The notes under the pieces were generated by a model that was not told where the DNA came from, made no database searches, and was given only the letters and a program-made list of their open reading frames with translations. The translations under genes and the position numbers were made by a program. Shown here in pieces: positions 55,943 to 64,000 of a DNA stretch of 64,000 nt. Origin of the DNA: an uncultured Veillonellaceae bacterium. GTDB taxonomy: Bacteria > Bacillota > Negativicutes > Veillonellales > Veillonellaceae. Position 1 is the first letter of the stretch; each line of letters begins with the position of its first letter. The stretch lies in assembly GCA_945867815.1 (NCBI GenBank), contig CAMBIX010000004.1, positions 124,001 through 188,000 of the forward strand. The letters are read 5' to 3'.

Positions 55943-57355
55943 TTATTTTGCTGCGCTATGACCCAAGTCTTTCTGCATAACTTGTTGTGCATGTTTTTCA
56001 AAGAACTGAAGAGCAACTTCTGGGAACAATGCATAAGACAATACGTCTTCTTCACTGAAACCAACAAATCCTTTTGCTTCCAAATCTTTACGATAAGCTT
56101 CCATACCTTCTGGTTTGATAGCATCAACAGGACGGCAAGTAATTGGTTTTTCGTCGCCAACAACTTTCTTCTGTACTTCAGGATCAACTTTTGCAGGTAA
56201 ACGACCATATTTACCAAGAATCAAGTCTTTAACTTCCTGAGGAGCCATCTGGTAACGATCCATACCATTAGCTTTGAAGTTTACGTTCATCATAGCCATA
56301 GTACCAACGATTTGGCTAGTCGGTGTTACCAATGGAGGATAACCTAATTCTTTACGTACGCGAGGCATTTCTTCCATTACATCGAAGAATTTATCAGCCA
56401 TACCCATTTCTTTCAACTGGTTCTGCGTGTTGGACAACATACCACCAGGAATCTGGTATTTACGAACTTCTGGCAATACCTGAGAAGCAGCTTTAATACC
56501 AAATTCATTTTCAATTTCAGAACGAACACCACGGAAGTATTCAGCTAATTCACGCAATTTATCTCCGTCAAGACCTGTATCATATTCAGTGCCTTTGAAG
56601 ATTTCAACCATAGTTTCTGTAGCTGGTTGAGAACTTGCATGACCGAATGGACTAAGTGCTGTATCAATAATATCAACACCAGCTTCTACGGCTTTCAAAT
56701 AAGTAGCACTAGCTAAACCGCAAGTGAAATGGCTGTGTAAATCGATAGGAATATCTGGACCCATAGCTTTCTTCAAGTCTTGTACCAAGTTGTAAGCATC
56801 ATATGGAGCCAACAAACCGGACATATCTTTCAAGCATAGGGAGTTAATACCCATTTCTTTTAATTCTTTAGCTACTTTTACGAACATTTCATTCGTATGT
56901 ACTGGGCTGATAGTATATACCATAGTCCCTTGTACATGTACGCCATATTTATTACAAGATTTAATAGCTTGTTCCAAGTTACGAGGGTCATTCAATGCAT
57001 CGAATACACGAATACGATCGATACCATTTTCAGCAGATTTTTTAACGAATGCATCAACAACATCATCTGCATAATGTTTGTAACCTAAAATATTCTGACC
57101 ACGGAACAACATCTGTAACGGTGTGTTTTTAAGATGTGCTTTTAACGTACGAAGACGTTCCCAAGGATCTTCATCCAAGAAACGTAGGCAGCTATCAAAT
57201 GTAGCACCGCCCCAGCATTCCAATGCATCATAACCGATTGCATCTAATTGTTCTAATGCTGGAACCATCTGGCTTGTACGCATACGCGTAGCCAACAAAG
57301 ACTGATGACCATCGCGAAGAACTGTTTCCATGATTCTTACTTTTTTCTTGCTCAT
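55943..57355 (-). CDS. Oxaloacetate decarboxylase alpha/pyruvate carboxylase B carboxyltransferase subunit
   Basis: A TIM-barrel carboxyltransferase of 470 aa. ETVLRDGHQSLLATRM near residue 10 and the carboxylated/active-site lysine region SLCLKDMSGLL near 180 are clear, as is DLHSHFTCGLA near 205 with metal-binding histidines. It moves carboxyl between biotin and pyruvate/oxaloacetate. The usual C-terminal biotinyl domain is missing, so a separate biotin carrier encoded elsewhere is required. GGAGGAG precedes the ATG. Confidence 0.92.
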   Translation of the reverse strand: MSKKKVRIMETVLRDGHQSLLATRMRTSQMVPALEQLDAIGYDALECWGGATFDSCLRFLDEDPWERLRTLKAHLKNTPLQMLFRGQNILGYKHYADDVVDAFVKKSAENGIDRIRVFDALNDPRNLEQAIKSCNKYGVHVQGTMVYTISPVHTNEMFVKVAKELKEMGINSLCLKDMSGLLAPYDAYNLVQDLKKAMGPDIPIDLHSHFTCGLASATYLKAVEAGVDIIDTALSPFGHASSQPATETMVEIFKGTEYDTGLDGDKLRELAEYFRGVRSEIENEFGIKAASQVLPEVRKYQIPGGMLSNTQNQLKEMGMADKFFDVMEEMPRVRKELGYPPLVTPTSQIVGTMAMMNVNFKANGMDRYQMAPQEVKDLILGKYGRLPAKVDPEVQKKVVGDEKPITCRPVDAIKPEGMEAYRKDLEAKGFVGFSEEDVLSYALFPEVALQFFEKHAQQVMQKDLGHSAAK

Positions 57356-57520
57356 TAAACCGTCTCCTCCATTATTTTCCCTAAATCAATTTCTCTCAAT
57401 CCCTATTAAGAGCATTAACATAATCGATTCGGGTCATAAATTTTGTTGCATAGTGACATGCCCTATACCTAAAATTATCGATATAAACCTAGACAGCACG
57501 CACTTTTATGCTATGACTCT

Positions 57521-57549
57521 ATTAGACTACTTATACTTTTACTTGTCAA
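57521..57549 (-). promoter_or_regulatory. Promoter of the carboxyltransferase gene
   Basis: TTGACA, 17-bp spacer, TCTAAT on the minus strand, with a leader of about 155 nt. No known riboswitch was recognised in the leader. Confidence 0.7.
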
Positions 57550-57601
57550 TAAATTTTTGTTGCCGAATAGTCATGACACAAAAAGCTTTTTATCGTTTTT
57601 T

Positions 57602-57928
57602 TTATTTTCTCTTTTTAGGTGCTGTTTCAAGCACTATATTCATACCATCTCGTTTTACCTGAATAGAAAAATCACCATAGCCATCTTTAAAATAATCCAT
57701 TTTAACAGCTAACAATAATTTACCAATTTGACTTTCCATTTTTTCAGTAAAAAACTCCCGATAAAAGGCATCTTTTGTTACGCCCTCTGCCTTTACTCGT
57801 CCTGTTTTTACCGAGCGTGTCACTTCCCCTTCATGACCAGCCATCATTTTATCAGCAAAGGTTTCTTCCTTATAGCCCTTTAACATATCCGCATCTGTTA
57901 AATCTTTTTTTATTTTAAATTTTGCCAT
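57602..57928 (-). CDS. Small basic protein, unknown function
   Basis: A 108-aa protein starting MAKFKIKKDLTDADMLKGY, rich in Lys and Glu, with a C-terminal strand pair (DFSIQVKRDGMNIVLE) and no membrane segment or signal peptide. I do not recognise the family. ATG 57928 has AAAGGAG 9 nt upstream. It stands alone between two terminators or promoters. Confidence 0.75.
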   Translation of the reverse strand: MAKFKIKKDLTDADMLKGYKEETFADKMMAGHEGEVTRSVKTGRVKAEGVTKDAFYREFFTEKMESQIGKLLLAVKMDYFKDGYGDFSIQVKRDGMNIVLETAPKKRK

Positions 57929-57960
57929 ATATATCACTCCTTTACTTGTATCATAAAAGA

Positions 57961-57990
57961 AGACTTGCCCTCTGGCAAGTCTCCTCTTTT
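57961..57990 (-). terminator. Hairpin terminator after the envelope operon
   Basis: AGACTTGCC/GGCAAGTCT stem with a 4-nt loop. T-rich sequence flanks it on both strands, so it ends the operon at 58.0-60.7 kb. Confidence 0.75.
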
Positions 57991-58032
57991 TTTATTATGC
58001 AATTTTATCATATCTATTGATAAGCGCCTAAT

Positions 58033-58938
58033 TTACTTATCAGAATCATTGCTGTTTCCATTATCTTTCATCGATTTTTCTACTGATGCAACCGTTACCT
58101 CTGATAAATCCGTTGGCGTATCAAACGTTTCAACAACCTTAAATCCTACACCTAACTTACCTCGACTCACAGAAACAACCTTTTCATCATCATTCATCTT
58201 AGCAATATAAATGTTCTGATCTTTATCAACCCCAACTAGACGATAGGCTCCTGGTGGATTAATAACCCGCCAACCTCCTTCTTCTCCGTTAAACATAAAG
58301 ACATCATTCGTCCGCGCATTATCATAGAAGAATAAATCCTTATCATAGAAGACAGCTATCCGCCCTATATCAGAGGCCTGCATATACACACGGCGTGTAT
58401 CATAGTTTGCATCTGTCCGATAAATACGATACTTATCATCGCCGACTTTAATCTTCATATAGACAACATTCGTTGCTGTTGAATAAGCCACATCATCAAT
58501 TTCACTGCCTTCTGGCAAATCAGAAATCGTCGTATCCGCTTCATGATCTGGATTTTGTGGATCTACTCGGGCCAAAACAACATCATCAGAATCGCCACCA
58601 TAAAGCCCCATAATAGCAATATCTCGGTCAGGCATCCATTCAAAGTAACTAACTTCCCGCCCCTTCAAATCAATTTGTATAGGCTTATCACTGCCAGCTG
58701 TATAAATATTAACAGATGTCTTAGTCACAAGTGCCATATAGGTCTTATCATAAGAATAATAGCGCTGCCCTTCTCCTTTTATACTATCAAAAGCACTCGT
58801 ATCTCCATCATCAGAAGTGCCACTTACGGTAAAATCAGACGTTGGTGCTAAATAGTAATGATCCAAATAAAAGTAAACACCACCCTGCAAGGCTACGCCA
58901 AGAACAAAGGCCGTGGCCACTCTGCTAAATGTATTCAT
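58033..58938 (-). CDS. Exported protein with probable propeller-like repeats, unknown function
   Basis: A 301-aa protein with one N-terminal membrane segment (VATAFVLGVALQGGVYFY, residues 7-24) that serves as an anchor or uncleaved signal. The rest is a series of short beta-strand units (TYMALVTKTSVNIYTAG, DIAIMGLYGGDSDDVVLARV, IGRIAVFYDKDLFFYD, YRLVGVDKDQNIYIAK) that read like blades of a propeller. Family not recognised. It is the last gene of an operon with a deacetylase and a phosphodiester glycosidase, so an envelope glycan role is inferred. Confidence 0.75.
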   Translation of the reverse strand: MNTFSRVATAFVLGVALQGGVYFYLDHYYLAPTSDFTVSGTSDDGDTSAFDSIKGEGQRYYSYDKTYMALVTKTSVNIYTAGSDKPIQIDLKGREVSYFEWMPDRDIAIMGLYGGDSDDVVLARVDPQNPDHEADTTISDLPEGSEIDDVAYSTATNVVYMKIKVGDDKYRIYRTDANYDTRRVYMQASDIGRIAVFYDKDLFFYDNARTNDVFMFNGEEGGWRVINPPGAYRLVGVDKDQNIYIAKMNDDEKVVSVSRGKLGVGFKVVETFDTPTDLSEVTVASVEKSMKDNGNSNDSDK

Positions 58939-58946
58939 GGATCCTC

Positions 58947-59894
58947 CTATTTTACAATAAACGCTGTTGGAATCATGCGTTCACCTAACAAATCGGCCGG
59001 TTTATTCACGACTTTACCATTATAATACAAGGTTGAACTAGAACCACCATCTAAGTTGGCAGCAATAACGCAACCTTCTTCATACAAAATATCTTGTACG
59101 TCACGTAACGTAGCTCCTGTCGAATAGCCAGGCTGACGACCATCAATAACTAAGAAAATAACCGTGCCATCTTTTTTCTGCCCAATGGCTGTCCGCGGTC
59201 CAATGCCCCAGCCGCCATCGCCATCGGTAATCATTTTTTTACCATTAACAATAAGTGGCGGTCCAAATGTAACGCCCCACATAGCATCCATATCTTTTAA
59301 CTCTGTCTTGTCATAAGAACCAGCAATTAAGTTACCACTCTTAGTAAAGCCAATAAAGTCAACCGATTCAGAAGGCCCTACATCCTGCCCCAAGGTATAC
59401 TTACCATCCTGCAAAATAAAACCATAAGGAAGACGCCCTGTACCTGTACCATTAGGATCATAAAAGCCGCCTGCATTAATAGCAGCAATAGCATGATTTG
59501 CCTTAGCAATATTGCTCGTCGTATCTCCTTTTTCTTGGATATCCGGTGCCGTTGCTACTTGTATCATCTTTGGATTAGGGATTTCAAGCAAATAACCTAC
59601 ATAACGAGTCGAATGAATCTGTCGTAAGGTTAACTTCGTATCTGATTTAGCTGTAAAATCAAATAATTCCTGCGCATCGGTGGTGCCAACCGTACCTAGC
59701 ATTTTCTGTATCTCTGCTGGTGTAAACAACCACGTAATAAACTGCGGGTGTCTAGACCGCACAATAGCCCCTACAACCGTCCGCCGTATATTCGCGAAAG
59801 GGCCAAACAATATAACAATAGGCGACGTCACTATGGTAAATGCTATCATAAGAATAATAAATTTTACCCACGTCTTTCGCAAGAATGCTCTCAT
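58947..59894 (-). CDS. Phosphodiester glycosidase family protein (NAGPA domain)
   Basis: A membrane-anchored protein of 315 aa. A first helix (FIILMIAFTIVTSPIVILFG) is followed by the NAGPA/DUF2233 domain: AINAGGFYDPNG near residue 143, TFGPPLIVNGK near 215, GPRTAIGQKKDG and the hallmark AANLDGGSSSTLYYNG near 285. Family members cleave GlcNAc-1-phosphodiester bonds or act in exopolysaccharide and cell-wall polymer metabolism. It lies between the deacetylase and propeller genes, a few bp from each. Confidence 0.88.
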   Translation of the reverse strand: MRAFLRKTWVKFIILMIAFTIVTSPIVILFGPFANIRRTVVGAIVRSRHPQFITWLFTPAEIQKMLGTVGTTDAQELFDFTAKSDTKLTLRQIHSTRYVGYLLEIPNPKMIQVATAPDIQEKGDTTSNIAKANHAIAAINAGGFYDPNGTGTGRLPYGFILQDGKYTLGQDVGPSESVDFIGFTKSGNLIAGSYDKTELKDMDAMWGVTFGPPLIVNGKKMITDGDGGWGIGPRTAIGQKKDGTVIFLVIDGRQPGYSTGATLRDVQDILYEEGCVIAANLDGGSSSTLYYNGKVVNKPADLLGERMIPTAFIVK

Positions 59895-59914
59895 TCCGTA
59901 ATCCTCTCTACCTT

Positions 59915-60748
59915 CTATAAGTCTGTATAGTGTTCTGTCGTAATTCGTTCTCTAAAATGATTTAAATCCACTGCATTACCTATCCAAATTCTATGTAAGG
60001 TATATGGATTATCACCTACATGAACCCAGCCCGGATTCATAGATAAAGCCGCCTTAATATTATTCGCCTTACAAGCTTCTTCCGAATACGTATTAAAGCT
60101 GCCATAAGGATAACAGAACCAAACATTGCTAATACCTAATTTATCTTTTAAAGCTTCCTGCCCTTTTTGAATATTTTCAACCTGCTGGGCATTTGTTAAC
60201 TCTTTCATATGAATATGTTGGTAGCCATGGTTAGCAATTGTATACCCTGCTTCTTTCATTTCCTTTAATTGAGCCCATGTCATACGCTGACCTACATCAC
60301 CTGGATTAACAAAGAAAGTCGCATCAAAGCCATATTCCTTTAATACAGGAAATACAATGCTATAAGTATCAGCATAACCATCATCAAAAGTTAGCACCAC
60401 TGGTTTTACTGGTACGGGTGTCCCTTTAGTCACATAATCATATAACTGCTGCATAGAAATTGGATGAAAGCCTTCTTCTTTTAGCAGTTTCATTTGCTTT
60501 TTAAAGAGCTCTTCACTAATAACCGCATCATTATCTTTATCGGGTCCAATTTTATGGTACATCAGCACAGGAATTCCCTTAGGTACAGCTGTTGGCACAT
60601 TCACATCTGGTGTAATAACAGAGGCCGTTTTCTTCGGCGCATCTGATGTAGAACTTCCTTCTCGGCCTTGTAAACTGCAACCACTAAGAAGCAATAAAAG
60701 AGCACTGCAAAACACAGTTAACAAGGCTATAAGTATATTACGTTTCAT
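59915..60748 (-). CDS. Polysaccharide deacetylase lipoprotein (NodB domain)
   Basis: A carbohydrate esterase 4 protein of 277 aa. Lipobox LLSGC (Cys24) makes it a lipoprotein. The NodB motifs are VLTFDDGYADTY near residue 119 (catalytic Asp pair) and NHGYQHIHM near 193 (metal His-x-x-x-His style). Such enzymes remove acetyl groups from GlcNAc in exopolysaccharide (PgaB/IcaB) or peptidoglycan. First gene of the three-gene envelope operon. Confidence 0.92.
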   Translation of the reverse strand: MKRNILIALLTVFCSALLLLLSGCSLQGREGSSTSDAPKKTASVITPDVNVPTAVPKGIPVLMYHKIGPDKDNDAVISEELFKKQMKLLKEEGFHPISMQQLYDYVTKGTPVPVKPVVLTFDDGYADTYSIVFPVLKEYGFDATFFVNPGDVGQRMTWAQLKEMKEAGYTIANHGYQHIHMKELTNAQQVENIQKGQEALKDKLGISNVWFCYPYGSFNTYSEEACKANNIKAALSMNPGWVHVGDNPYTLHRIWIGNAVDLNHFRERITTEHYTDL

Positions 60749-60945
60749 TTATATCCCTTCAATCCTCATACACGGAGTTATTTTACCATTTTTTAGCCAT
60801 TTCTGCGAATTTAATTTATAAAATTTCTACTTCTAAGAGCCTATAAACAATTCTCTTCAGCAAAACTATCTACTACCTGTCTAAGTCTTATAAGTAAAAA
60901 AACAGCCTATTCATTCCCCATCACCATGCTTTCTAATATATACGC

Positions 60946-60975
60946 TTGAGGTAGTTAACTCACTTCTCGTATAAT
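60946..60975 (+). promoter_or_regulatory. Promoter of the nitrilase gene
   Basis: TTGAGG, 18-bp spacer, TATAAT, about 60 bp before the ATG. Confidence 0.7.
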
Positions 60976-61036
60976 AAAAATAGAGCTTATAAAATAGCAT
61001 ATTCCCTATATACACATCTGGAGGTCATATACGCCT

Positions 61037-61828
61037 ATGAAAAAAATAATTACCTGCTTGCAATATGATTCCTTTATTGGCCAAGTAGACACCAATTTCA
61101 CCAACATGGAGCATCTCATAAAAAAAACGCTTCAAGGCCATCCAAATACAGATATCCTAGTCCTCCCCGAAACATGGAACACCGGTTTTTATCCATCCCC
61201 ACAACTAGCCCAAGCAGCCGATCCAGATGGCAAACGAACCCAGGCACTTATGGGCCAATTAGCGGCTGAGTTTCAAGTAAATATTGTAGCTGGATCCGTC
61301 TCTACTTTACGAGACAACAAAGTCTATAACACTCTATATGTTTTTAATCGTCAAGGCAGTGTCATTGCTAATTTTGATAAAATACATGGCTTTTCACCTG
61401 CCCATGAGCAAGAGTTCTATACCGGTGGCCAATCGATTCCTCTTTTTAAGCTCGACGAATTATCCTGTTCCGCTGCCATTTGTTATGATTTACGCTTTCC
61501 TGAACTCATCCGCAAAGAAGCTCTGCAGGGTATCGACATACTCTTTTTACCCGCTCAATGGCCAAGTAAGCGCCTCCATCATTGGCGCACACTAACCATG
61601 GCAAGGGCTATTGAAAACCAATGCTTCGTCTGTGCCGTAAATGCAGTCGGCGCCATTAAACATACACCCCTAGCCGGCCATTCGCTTGTCATTGATCCAT
61701 GGGGTGAAATTCTCTTAGAAATGGATGATAAAGTTGGTTCTGCTTCAGTGGTTATTGATACAAGCATACTCGATCCAATACGCCAAAAAATTAATGTTTT
61801 TAAGGACCGCCGCCCCGACATCTACTAA
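61037..61828 (+). CDS. Carbon-nitrogen hydrolase (omega-amidase/YafV type)
   Basis: A nitrilase-superfamily amidase of 263 aa. The catalytic triad is visible: Glu45 in LVLPETWNTGF, Lys115 in NFDKIHGFSP and Cys149 in AAICYDLRFPE. Family members hydrolyse alpha-ketoglutaramate or alpha-ketosuccinamate, clearing by-products of methionine salvage and Gln transamination. The FSPAHEQEFYTGG segment fits the YafV/omega-amidase group. A single gene. Confidence 0.9.
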   Translation: MKKIITCLQYDSFIGQVDTNFTNMEHLIKKTLQGHPNTDILVLPETWNTGFYPSPQLAQAADPDGKRTQALMGQLAAEFQVNIVAGSVSTLRDNKVYNTLYVFNRQGSVIANFDKIHGFSPAHEQEFYTGGQSIPLFKLDELSCSAAICYDLRFPELIRKEALQGIDILFLPAQWPSKRLHHWRTLTMARAIENQCFVCAVNAVGAIKHTPLAGHSLVIDPWGEILLEMDDKVGSASVVIDTSILDPIRQKINVFKDRRPDIY

Positions 61829-61865
61829 CCTTTTATCAATGCCCTCCTATACCTATACCCCCATA

Positions 61866-61893
61866 TTGACTCTTCCTATTCACACGTTATACT
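61866..61893 (+). promoter_or_regulatory. Promoter of the small His/Tyr-rich protein gene
   Basis: TTGACT, 16-bp spacer, TATACT, 30 bp before the ATG. Confidence 0.75.
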
Positions 61894-61923
61894 AAAGGTA
61901 TAAAAAGCAAAGGAGATTTTACT

Positions 61924-62217
61924 ATGAAACGTGTATTAACCGTATTAGGTATACTAGCTATTGGTGCTATTTTTACTTGTTTTGTTTATGCCGCCGGTGA
62001 TGGCGGTTGGTGGTGTGGTGGTTACGGCTACTACGATCGGTATAATCCAAGTTACACAACCAGCCAATCAGTAGCTCCGACTAAAGACGCCCCTACACAA
62101 CAAGTAGCTGCTCAAAATCAGGCAAAACAAACTCAATCCTACACTAACGATGACGATGATTACTGGCATGGTCATGGCATGATGCATCATCACCGCTACT
62201 ATTGTGGCATGTATTAA
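61924..62217 (+). CDS. Small exported Gly/Tyr/His-rich protein, unknown function
   Basis: A 97-aa protein with a Sec signal peptide (residues 1-23, ending CFVYAA). The mature part starts with a Gly/Trp/Tyr stretch (GDGGWWCGGYGYYDRY). A Gln/Thr-rich middle (APTQQVAAQNQAKQT) follows, then an Asp run and a histidine-rich end (WHGHGMMHHHRYYCGMY). The paired cysteines and His cluster suggest metal binding or surface adhesion; that is inference. AAAGGAG ribosome site and its own promoter and terminator show it is a real gene. Confidence 0.8.
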   Translation: MKRVLTVLGILAIGAIFTCFVYAAGDGGWWCGGYGYYDRYNPSYTTSQSVAPTKDAPTQQVAAQNQAKQTQSYTNDDDDYWHGHGMMHHHRYYCGMY

Positions 62218-62291
62218 TAAATAAAGCCCCTTATAAAAGTATACGGTTTTCCCTATTATAAGCATGCAAAATTAACTAGACAGAAGAATCA

Positions 62292-62340
62292 ATAAAACCG
62301 CTACAGCACTAATATCAATCTAATGCTGTAGCGGTTTTAT
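62292..62340. terminator. Bidirectional terminator between the small exported protein gene and pckA
   Basis: ATAAAACCGCTACAGCA pairs perfectly with TGCTGTAGCGGTTTTAT, 15-nt loop. Confidence 0.9.
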
Positions 62341-62492
62341 TTGTTTCTAGCCTTTCAACAAATCTAAGCCAACAAGGCAAAAATTAACTTTTTTGCCTAT
62401 AGCGGTCACGTATCTGCTAGTATTTCTATCCTTACAACTATACGAACTTATCTATACATTACATTTTCTCAAGAAAGCAACCTCACTATTCG

Positions 62493-64000
62493 CTAGATTA
62501 AATCAGATAAGGCCTTAAGAACTTCATCAGGTAATTCATTCTTTTTACCAATCTGATTTACTACAAATTGATGTCTAAAACCAAAGGCTTTAACTAAGGC
62601 TTTCTTATAGCTTTCTGTAAAAGTAACAGGAAAGCCTTTAATCGGTGCGTATTCCATATGCTTATAATTACCAAATGGCTCAAAATGTAATCGCCCATTA
62701 ACCATGTCTTCCAAAATACCTAAGGTTACTTCTTTAGGTATCTTCTTATCACCGAAGAAACCTGTATTTAAGATATAGCAGTCCACGCCAGCTGTAGCAA
62801 AGAGCTTTTTATAACTTTCATAGTCACGAACTAAAGGATAAGTACGGAATGGGTTGGCATACGGTTCAATAACCAAAGCATTCCGATCAACGTCGGCATC
62901 TAATTTTTCTGCCGTCGACCGTTTTGTAGCCAACGTCGCCCCCATAGTTGCTGCTAGGCACGGATCAGTAATCCGCATCACTGGCGGCAAAGTTTCATCC
63001 TTCATAAGCCAAGCAATCGCATTGACTGATTCTGGCATAAACTGTACTCGGTTATCTGTCCAGAACATGGACTTAATAGCTCGGCCATTCGAATTACGTA
63101 CATCTTCTGCCAATACGACCTTATGCCCTTCTTCGTCTACCGTAACGCCTACATTCATCAAAGTTAATAAATACTTATTAGCCGGATGGGTAATCGGGTA
63201 ATCCTGCATTTTATCAAAATAGGTCGGTTCCATCGCTTCCGATGAACCATCTTTCGTATTAATAATATATGCATCATCATGAAGGACAGAAATAGCATAC
63301 CGACCTTCATGTTTTTCATGCGTCAATGTCGATTTTCCTGAGCCTGATAAACCAAAAACACCTAGTGTAAACTTATTGCCATCAGCTAAGATATACTGCT
63401 TTAATCCACCATGACAAGCTACATAACCTTGCCTATTAGCTACTGACCAGCCCAAGGTTAAGGTACCTTTCTTATGTTCCCCAAAATAGCGCATACCCAA
63501 AATCATAGCACAATTATGGTCTGGATCAAACAAGGCCAAGCCCCCAGGACGACCTTCCACCTTATAGTCTGGGTCTGAATAGATATAAATATCTCCTTCA
63601 GGTATAACCTTACTATTTTCATAAAAGTTCTTTAAATCATCGCTATAAAAGCGGAAATTTAAAATCCAAGAATACAAGATAGACGCATGGTCTTTGGGAA
63701 TCATCAAATGGGCCCGAATCGTAAAATGGTCATCCATACCAACTAAAACTTGGGCATGTAACCATTCCTTATTACGGCTATCATAAACGGCTTCACGAGC
63801 AATACCACAGTAATAATCTTCATCTACGCCTTCATCACCAATAATTTCACGGGCTTTAGCATAGCGGCCTGTCGTACGACCATCATTGGTTACCAATACA
63901 CAAGCCCCATAAGGGAGTCCTTGATCCTCAGGCTTATACACAGGCATATCTAAGGCTATAACACCTGGTTCCTCTTTAGCCAACTGATAGGCTTCCGCTT
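62493..64000 (-). CDS. pckA: Phosphoenolpyruvate carboxykinase (ATP type), 5' end outside the window
   Basis: Interconverts oxaloacetate and PEP. At least 500 residues are in the window and the frame stays open to the right edge, so the N-terminus is missing. The P-loop FGLSGSGKSTLTHEKHEG near the middle and the following DDAYIINTKDGSS match the ATP-dependent family. The C-terminus ends PDEVLKALSDLI. In an organic-acid fermenter it would supply PEP from lactate/malate-derived oxaloacetate. Confidence 0.93.
   Translation of the reverse strand, partial: AEAYQLAKEEPGVIALDMPVYKPEDQGLPYGACVLVTNDGRTTGRYAKAREIIGDEGVDEDYYCGIAREAVYDSRNKEWLHAQVLVGMDDHFTIRAHLMIPKDHASILYSWILNFRFYSDDLKNFYENSKVIPEGDIYIYSDPDYKVEGRPGGLALFDPDHNCAMILGMRYFGEHKKGTLTLGWSVANRQGYVACHGGLKQYILADGNKFTLGVFGLSGSGKSTLTHEKHEGRYAISVLHDDAYIINTKDGSSEAMEPTYFDKMQDYPITHPANKYLLTLMNVGVTVDEEGHKVVLAEDVRNSNGRAIKSMFWTDNRVQFMPESVNAIAWLMKDETLPPVMRITDPCLAATMGATLATKRSTAEKLDADVDRNALVIEPYANPFRTYPLVRDYESYKKLFATAGVDCYILNTGFFGDKKIPKEVTLGILEDMVNGRLHFEPFGNYKHMEYAPIKGFPVTFTESYKKALVKAFGFRHQFVVNQIGKKNELPDEVLKALSDLI

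Overview
The window looks like chromosome from a Negativicutes/Veillonellaceae bacterium, most likely Veillonella or a close relative. I infer this from low-to-moderate GC, strong Firmicutes-type Shine-Dalgarno sites, a Gram-positive-style glmS ribozyme and c-di-AMP locus, arginine, methionine and pyrimidine genes of firmicute type, and organic-acid metabolism genes (an oxaloacetate decarboxylase/pyruvate carboxylase-type carboxyltransferase and PEP carboxykinase). No 16S rRNA or species marker is present, so the genus is an inference.

Layout. 1-2.3 kb: polar amino-acid ABC transporter. 2.7-11.2 kb: a minus-strand cell-wall and c-di-AMP block (cdaA, ybbR/cdaR, an FAD dehydrogenase, glmM, then a glmS ribozyme, glmS, trpS and a small membrane protein). 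Immediately upstream, 11.2-18.1 kb: a molybdenum hydroxylase operon (FAD, 2Fe-2S and molybdopterin subunits plus yqeC, mocA, yqeB and an XdhC split into two genes), the gene set associated with selenium-dependent molybdenum hydroxylases. 18.4-25 kb: tRNA-Ser, a PotE-like antiporter, argGH behind a palindromic operator, a LigB-like protein and a monofunctional transglycosylase. 25.3-32 kb: ptsHI, dapF and a divergent fruK-fruA operon, which together give a complete fructose PTS.

32-41.7 kb: a CynX-type MFS carrier, a carboxylesterase, a wrecked MFS/M20-peptidase fusion, a FolT-like ECF S component, tRNA-Gly, alr, a glutaredoxin-like protein, a DUF1858 protein, an SLC13/ArsB-type anion carrier and xth. 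41.9-45 kb is an accessory patch: a class A beta-lactamase-type lipoprotein, a zinc-ribbon/DUF805 gene broken by two homopolymer frameshifts and a TAG, a truncated AEC transporter and an IS30-family remnant. 45-49.3 kb: a CyuA/YhaM-type desulfidase, a five-tRNA cluster (Ser, Pro, Pro, Gly, Arg) with a duplicated tRNA-Arg tail, tadA, ridA and ogt. 49.3-51.3 kb: two exported proteins of unknown role. 51.6-57.9 kb: menA, SAM-I riboswitch plus a lone metQ, a DEDDh exonuclease, pyrF-pyrE, the carboxyltransferase and a small protein. 58-60.7 kb: a three-gene envelope operon (deacetylase, phosphodiester glycosidase, exported propeller-like protein). 61-64 kb: an omega-amidase-type nitrilase, a small His/Tyr-rich exported protein and pckA, which runs off the right edge.

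I see no CRISPR array, prophage or clear defence island. The most unusual material is the exported protein pair at 49-51 kb, the envelope operon at 58-60.7 kb, the broken gene at 43-44 kb, the duplicated tRNA-Arg tail, several very long perfect intergenic palindromes, and a hairpin that separates the dapF Shine-Dalgarno from its start codon.
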